From assembly GCA_030533225.1 (NCBI GenBank), contig JAUNJO010000001.1, positions 1 to 34,401 on the forward strand: a stretch of DNA of 34,401 bases. Reading direction: 5' to 3'. The stretch is from Eubacteriales bacterium. Its GTDB lineage: Bacteria > Bacillota > Clostridia > Oscillospirales > Acutalibacteraceae. The position numbers and the translations under genes are program-made. The notes beneath the pieces are model-generated. The model was not told the DNA's origin. It did not search any database and was given only the letters and a program-made list of their open reading frames with translations. Positions 31,980 to 34,401 of the stretch are shown here, in pieces; within the stretch, counting starts at the first letter, position 1; each line of letters starts with the position of its first letter.

Positions 31980-33134
31980 GTGACTAAAGAATCACAAGTC
32001 AAACTAAATGCACCTGCACCGAAACATCGCGACTTCAATCTTGACCTCATTCGTATTTTAGCTTTAGTCTTTGTTGTCAGCGTACACTTTTTTCTGCATA
32101 ACGGATTTTACAGCAACACGCTGTCCACCCTTAATATGTACATAATGGGACTTATGAGAACTCTTTTTCTGTGCTGCGTTCCCCTGTTCATGCTGCTCAC
32201 AGGCTATCTGCAAAGCTCAAAAGAGATAAACCCGAACAAGCATTACTATATTAAACTGCTCAAAACCTTAATTCCCTATCTTGTTATTATGTTCATAGAT
32301 ATGCTCTACTACATTATTCGGGAGAATAAGGAATATACCCTGCGAGAAGCCGTTGAAAACTTCACCTCATTTACTCACTACTCCTGGTATGTAGAAATGT
32401 ACATAGGTCTTTTCCTAATAGCGCCCTTCCTCAACATCCTTTGGTTCAACCTGAAAACAAGGAAAAACGAACACATCCTTATTATAACCCTGCTTATTTT
32501 GACCGTTGTGCCTTATTTATTTAATGTCTATGAATTTGACGGCACAGAAAACGGCTCCTTCTGGTCCGCGTCAAACAATGATTACTGGAAGCTTTTCCCC
32601 TCCTGGTGGACGGGAATCTATCCCCTGACCTACTATTTTGTCGGCGCATACCTGAGAAAATATAAGGAAGCACTAAAGATGAAAGCAATTTACGCTTTCC
32701 TGATTTTCCTTGGTGTATTTGCTCTTTTCGGCACATACACCCTCTCTCGCAGCAGAGGAGTCGCCCTGTCGGTGTTTTCCTGGACGGACTACAAAAGTCC
32801 CGGAATCTTTCTGATGTCCACAAGTCTTTTCTACTTTATCAATAACATAAACTTTAAGAAAGTACCCAACCTTGTCCGAAAATGCGCAGGCAAGCTTTCA
32901 GACCTGACATTCGGTGCGTACTTAGGTTCATGGGTTATGGACTACTTAATGTATAACCACTACAAAGCGCAGATTCCGGACATGGACGACCGACTTTATT
33001 ACTATGTTCCCATAGTCCTCTTCCATCTCTGCGGTGCATTTGTAATCTCCTTCTTTGCAAACGCGGTTTATGAGATTCCCTCGCTTCTTTTGGCGCTACA
33101 CCGCAAAAACAAGGCCAAAAAATCTAAAACATGA
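31980..33134 (+). CDS. Acyltransferase family 3 membrane protein
   Basis: The 384-residue protein is an integral membrane acyltransferase of the OafA/WecH type, which adds acetyl or similar groups to cell-surface sugars. It has about ten membrane segments. The family's N-terminal motif RDFNLDLIRILALVFVVSVH (near 17-36) contains the conserved catalytic His in VSVHFF, and LFMLLTGYL follows near 68. The C-terminal tail is Lys-rich. The start is GTG at 31980, preceded by AGGGAGG. There is no neighbouring polysaccharide cluster, so the acceptor is unknown. It is separated from the cotransporter gene by the hairpin array. Confidence 0.88.
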   Translation: MTKESQVKLNAPAPKHRDFNLDLIRILALVFVVSVHFFLHNGFYSNTLSTLNMYIMGLMRTLFLCCVPLFMLLTGYLQSSKEINPNKHYYIKLLKTLIPYLVIMFIDMLYYIIRENKEYTLREAVENFTSFTHYSWYVEMYIGLFLIAPFLNILWFNLKTRKNEHILIITLLILTVVPYLFNVYEFDGTENGSFWSASNNDYWKLFPSWWTGIYPLTYYFVGAYLRKYKEALKMKAIYAFLIFLGVFALFGTYTLSRSRGVALSVFSWTDYKSPGIFLMSTSLFYFINNINFKKVPNLVRKCAGKLSDLTFGAYLGSWVMDYLMYNHYKAQIPDMDDRLYYYVPIVLFHLCGAFVISFFANAVYEIPSLLLALHRKNKAKKSKT

Positions 33135-33145
33135 TAAACATAACA

Positions 33146-33178
33146 AAAGATGCCGACTGTTTCCCAGCCGGCATCTTT
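33146..33178. terminator. Bidirectional terminator between acyltransferase and shikimate kinase-like genes
   Basis: A stem of about 10 pairs (33146-33155 with 33169-33178) with further inner pairing, flanked by A4 and T4. It fits both convergent genes. Confidence 0.75.
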
Positions 33179-33669
33179 TATAATCTCTCGATAATCTTTT
33201 GCACTGTTTTTTCAATAGGGCCTGATGAAATACTAACGGTAATGTCCGCATATTTCTTGTAAAACGGCTTTCTGTACTCATAAACATCCCGTAAACTCTC
33301 GCCCTTCCCCATGGTAATTCCTCGGGTTTTGATGTTCTTAATCCGCCTTTTCAGTTCGGAAAAGCTTACATCTATATACACAACTTTACCGATTGACCTG
33401 AGATTTTCCATGGCTTCGTTGTAGAGCACCATGGAGCCTCCGGTGGCAACTACGCAGTTTTTTGCGTGAAGCCCTGCGCCCACCTGACGCTCCACATTCT
33501 CAAAGTACGCAAGTCCCTTTTTCTCAATAATAGACTGAAGCTTGTCCCCCTGAGCCGAGCAAATAATAAGGTCCGTATCAACAAAATCCATACCCAAAGT
33601 CTTGGCCAAAATTACGCCTGCCGTACTTTTTCCGCAGCCGGGCATACCGATTAAAATTATGTTGTCCAT
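33178..33669 (-). CDS. Shikimate kinase-like P-loop kinase
   Basis: The 163-residue protein resembles AroK, which phosphorylates shikimate in aromatic amino-acid synthesis. Visible motifs are Walker A GMPGCGKST (residues 8-16), DTDLII (near 32-37) and the VVATGGS segment near 75. The AroK shikimate-binding FRxxE motif reads FENVE here and the GGG triplet reads GGS, so substrate binding would differ. A lid-like region TRGITMGKGESLRD and a C-terminal EYRKPFYKKYAD helix are present. The ATG at 33669 has GTGAGGAG upstream, 7 nt after the sortase stop codon (33677-33679), so the two are probably co-transcribed. No other aro genes are nearby. Confidence 0.75.
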   Translation of the reverse strand: MDNIILIGMPGCGKSTAGVILAKTLGMDFVDTDLIICSAQGDKLQSIIEKKGLAYFENVERQVGAGLHAKNCVVATGGSMVLYNEAMENLRSIGKVVYIDVSFSELKRRIKNIKTRGITMGKGESLRDVYEYRKPFYKKYADITVSISSGPIEKTVQKIIERL

Positions 33670-33676
33670 AGTCTCC

Positions 33677-34401
33677 TCACTGATTCTTGAGTGTCGCGTC
33701 GTAGCTTGGGGCAATGGCCATGTTGCGGTTCACATTGGTGTAGTCAAGCTGCCAGCACCTAAAGGTATAGGTATAGTAATCGTCATCGGGTCTTACAGGG
33801 TCCGCAGGGGGTACTGCGTCATGACCCTGAGGTACAGTCTGGGTGCTCAAAATTGAGCCGTCCCAATCGAGGAATGTGACGCTGTAGCTTGAGTTACCCT
33901 CAACGGTCACAAGCCACTCGCTGCCTGTGAGTTTTCCCTCACCGTCATACCAATCTATGTTGCCCTTTTGAAGTTCGGTCTTGAAAGAGGTCACCTCGGG
34001 GCGAGTGCCGTAGTGGTCACTGTAGTAAACCTCGGGCCACACAGGATTCTCCGCAAGCTTTGCACTCTTTACATAGGGAATTACCGTCTCGCCGTCACGA
34101 ATCTTTCTGGCTACAATAACCGTTCTGAAATCGGTGTACTCATGAGAGCATGTGGAGAGTACAAGGAGTTGGTCGTCCTCATTTACAGGGACATCAATAT
34201 CAAACAGAGAGCGAATTTTCACATTGTAAACATAGTTCATAAACTGGGCGTCGCTGCTGAATTCACCCATGAAGTAGTTGAAGAAATCGCCGTGAGCATT
34301 AAGGGTATTGGTCTTGAAATAGGAGATAATCATCCACTGCTCATTGCCGCCCTCAGGGGTGTTGAAGAATACTGTTGGATGCTCCTTGAAGTACTCCAAA
34401 T
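33677..34401 (-). CDS. Class B sortase with InlB-type repeat (5' end beyond window)
   Basis: Only the last ~241 residues are in the window; the gene enters from the right edge. Visible is the second half of a class B sortase domain with catalytic Cys in LSTCSHE and Arg in FRTVIVAR. A spacer with NIDWYDGEGKLTGSE and an InlB-type repeat (SYSVTFLDWDGSILSTQ, then FRCWQLDYTNVNRNM) end the chain. The His-containing half, membrane segment and start lie outside. The spacer and repeat align with the sortase at 17463-19544 (ITWYDGKGKLEGSE, YTVKFYDGNGKVLLTQ). This copy lacks that protein's Pro/Thr-rich tail. It leads into the shikimate kinase-like gene. Confidence 0.88.
   Translation of the reverse strand, partial: LEYFKEHPTVFFNTPEGGNEQWMIISYFKTNTLNAHGDFFNYFMGEFSSDAQFMNYVYNVKIRSLFDIDVPVNEDDQLLVLSTCSHEYTDFRTVIVARKIRDGETVIPYVKSAKLAENPVWPEVYYSDHYGTRPEVTSFKTELQKGNIDWYDGEGKLTGSEWLVTVEGNSSYSVTFLDWDGSILSTQTVPQGHDAVPPADPVRPDDDYYTYTFRCWQLDYTNVNRNMAIAPSYDATLKNQ

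Noticed and set aside
1..34401. tRNA, rRNA, insertion sequence or prophage genes
   Set aside because: None was seen; the usual tRNA near secE/rpmG is also absent. A dedicated tRNA scan was not possible by eye.

Overview
The window looks like a chromosome segment from a spore-forming, Gram-positive gut Clostridia member, most likely Oscillospiraceae/Ruminococcus-like. The reasons are: type III glutamine synthetase, SpoVT and SpoVAC, a zinc-type L33, strong AGGAGG ribosome binding sites, type I dockerin modules on secreted proteins, a CBM26-like starch-binding module, and class B sortases. The dockerin plus starch-module combination recalls starch-degrading ruminococci such as R. bromii, but the species cannot be fixed from the sequence alone. 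No tRNA, rRNA, CRISPR array, transposase or phage gene was seen.

Layout: 1-5050 holds pyrR (-), glycyl-tRNA synthetase (+), a small membrane protein (-) and glutamine synthetase III (+). 5054-9040 holds a membrane glycosyltransferase (-), spoVT (+), and an alkD-like/ornithine cyclodeaminase-like pair (-). 9141-12952 is the conserved ribosomal/secretion operon on the minus strand, read rpmG-secE-nusG-rplK-rplA-(L10 leader)-rplJ-rplL. It ends at a terminator and rpoBC do not follow. 13060-15006 holds a FliB-like cysteine-cluster protein, an AT-rich orphan gene and spoVAC. 15132-20066 is a four-gene plus-strand run: cysteine desulfurase, thiI, a class B sortase with an InlB-type repeat, and a small MoaB/CinA-like protein.

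20142-26634 holds two convergent secreted dockerin proteins: a dockerin/RsgI-like/PepSY protein (+) and a 1512-residue multimodular six-hairpin glycosidase with starch-binding modules (-). 26665-31473 holds a CarD-like regulator (-) and then a phosphate module: PhoP/PhoR-type two-component system and a Na+/phosphate cotransporter with a PhoU-like tail. The promoters of phoP and of the cotransporter share an identical TTAACA-22-TTAACA-15-(-10) geometry. 31474-31979 is a non-coding stretch packed with hairpins. 31980-34401 holds an acyltransferase (+), a shikimate kinase-like gene (-) and the 3' end of a second sortase with the same domain plan as the first (-).

The most unusual signals are the hairpin array at 31521-31885, the near-identical terminator hairpin used at three separate loci, the shared Pho-type promoter architecture, the paired sortase-InlB fusions, and the secreted dockerin/PepSY protein with a symmetric element over its -10.
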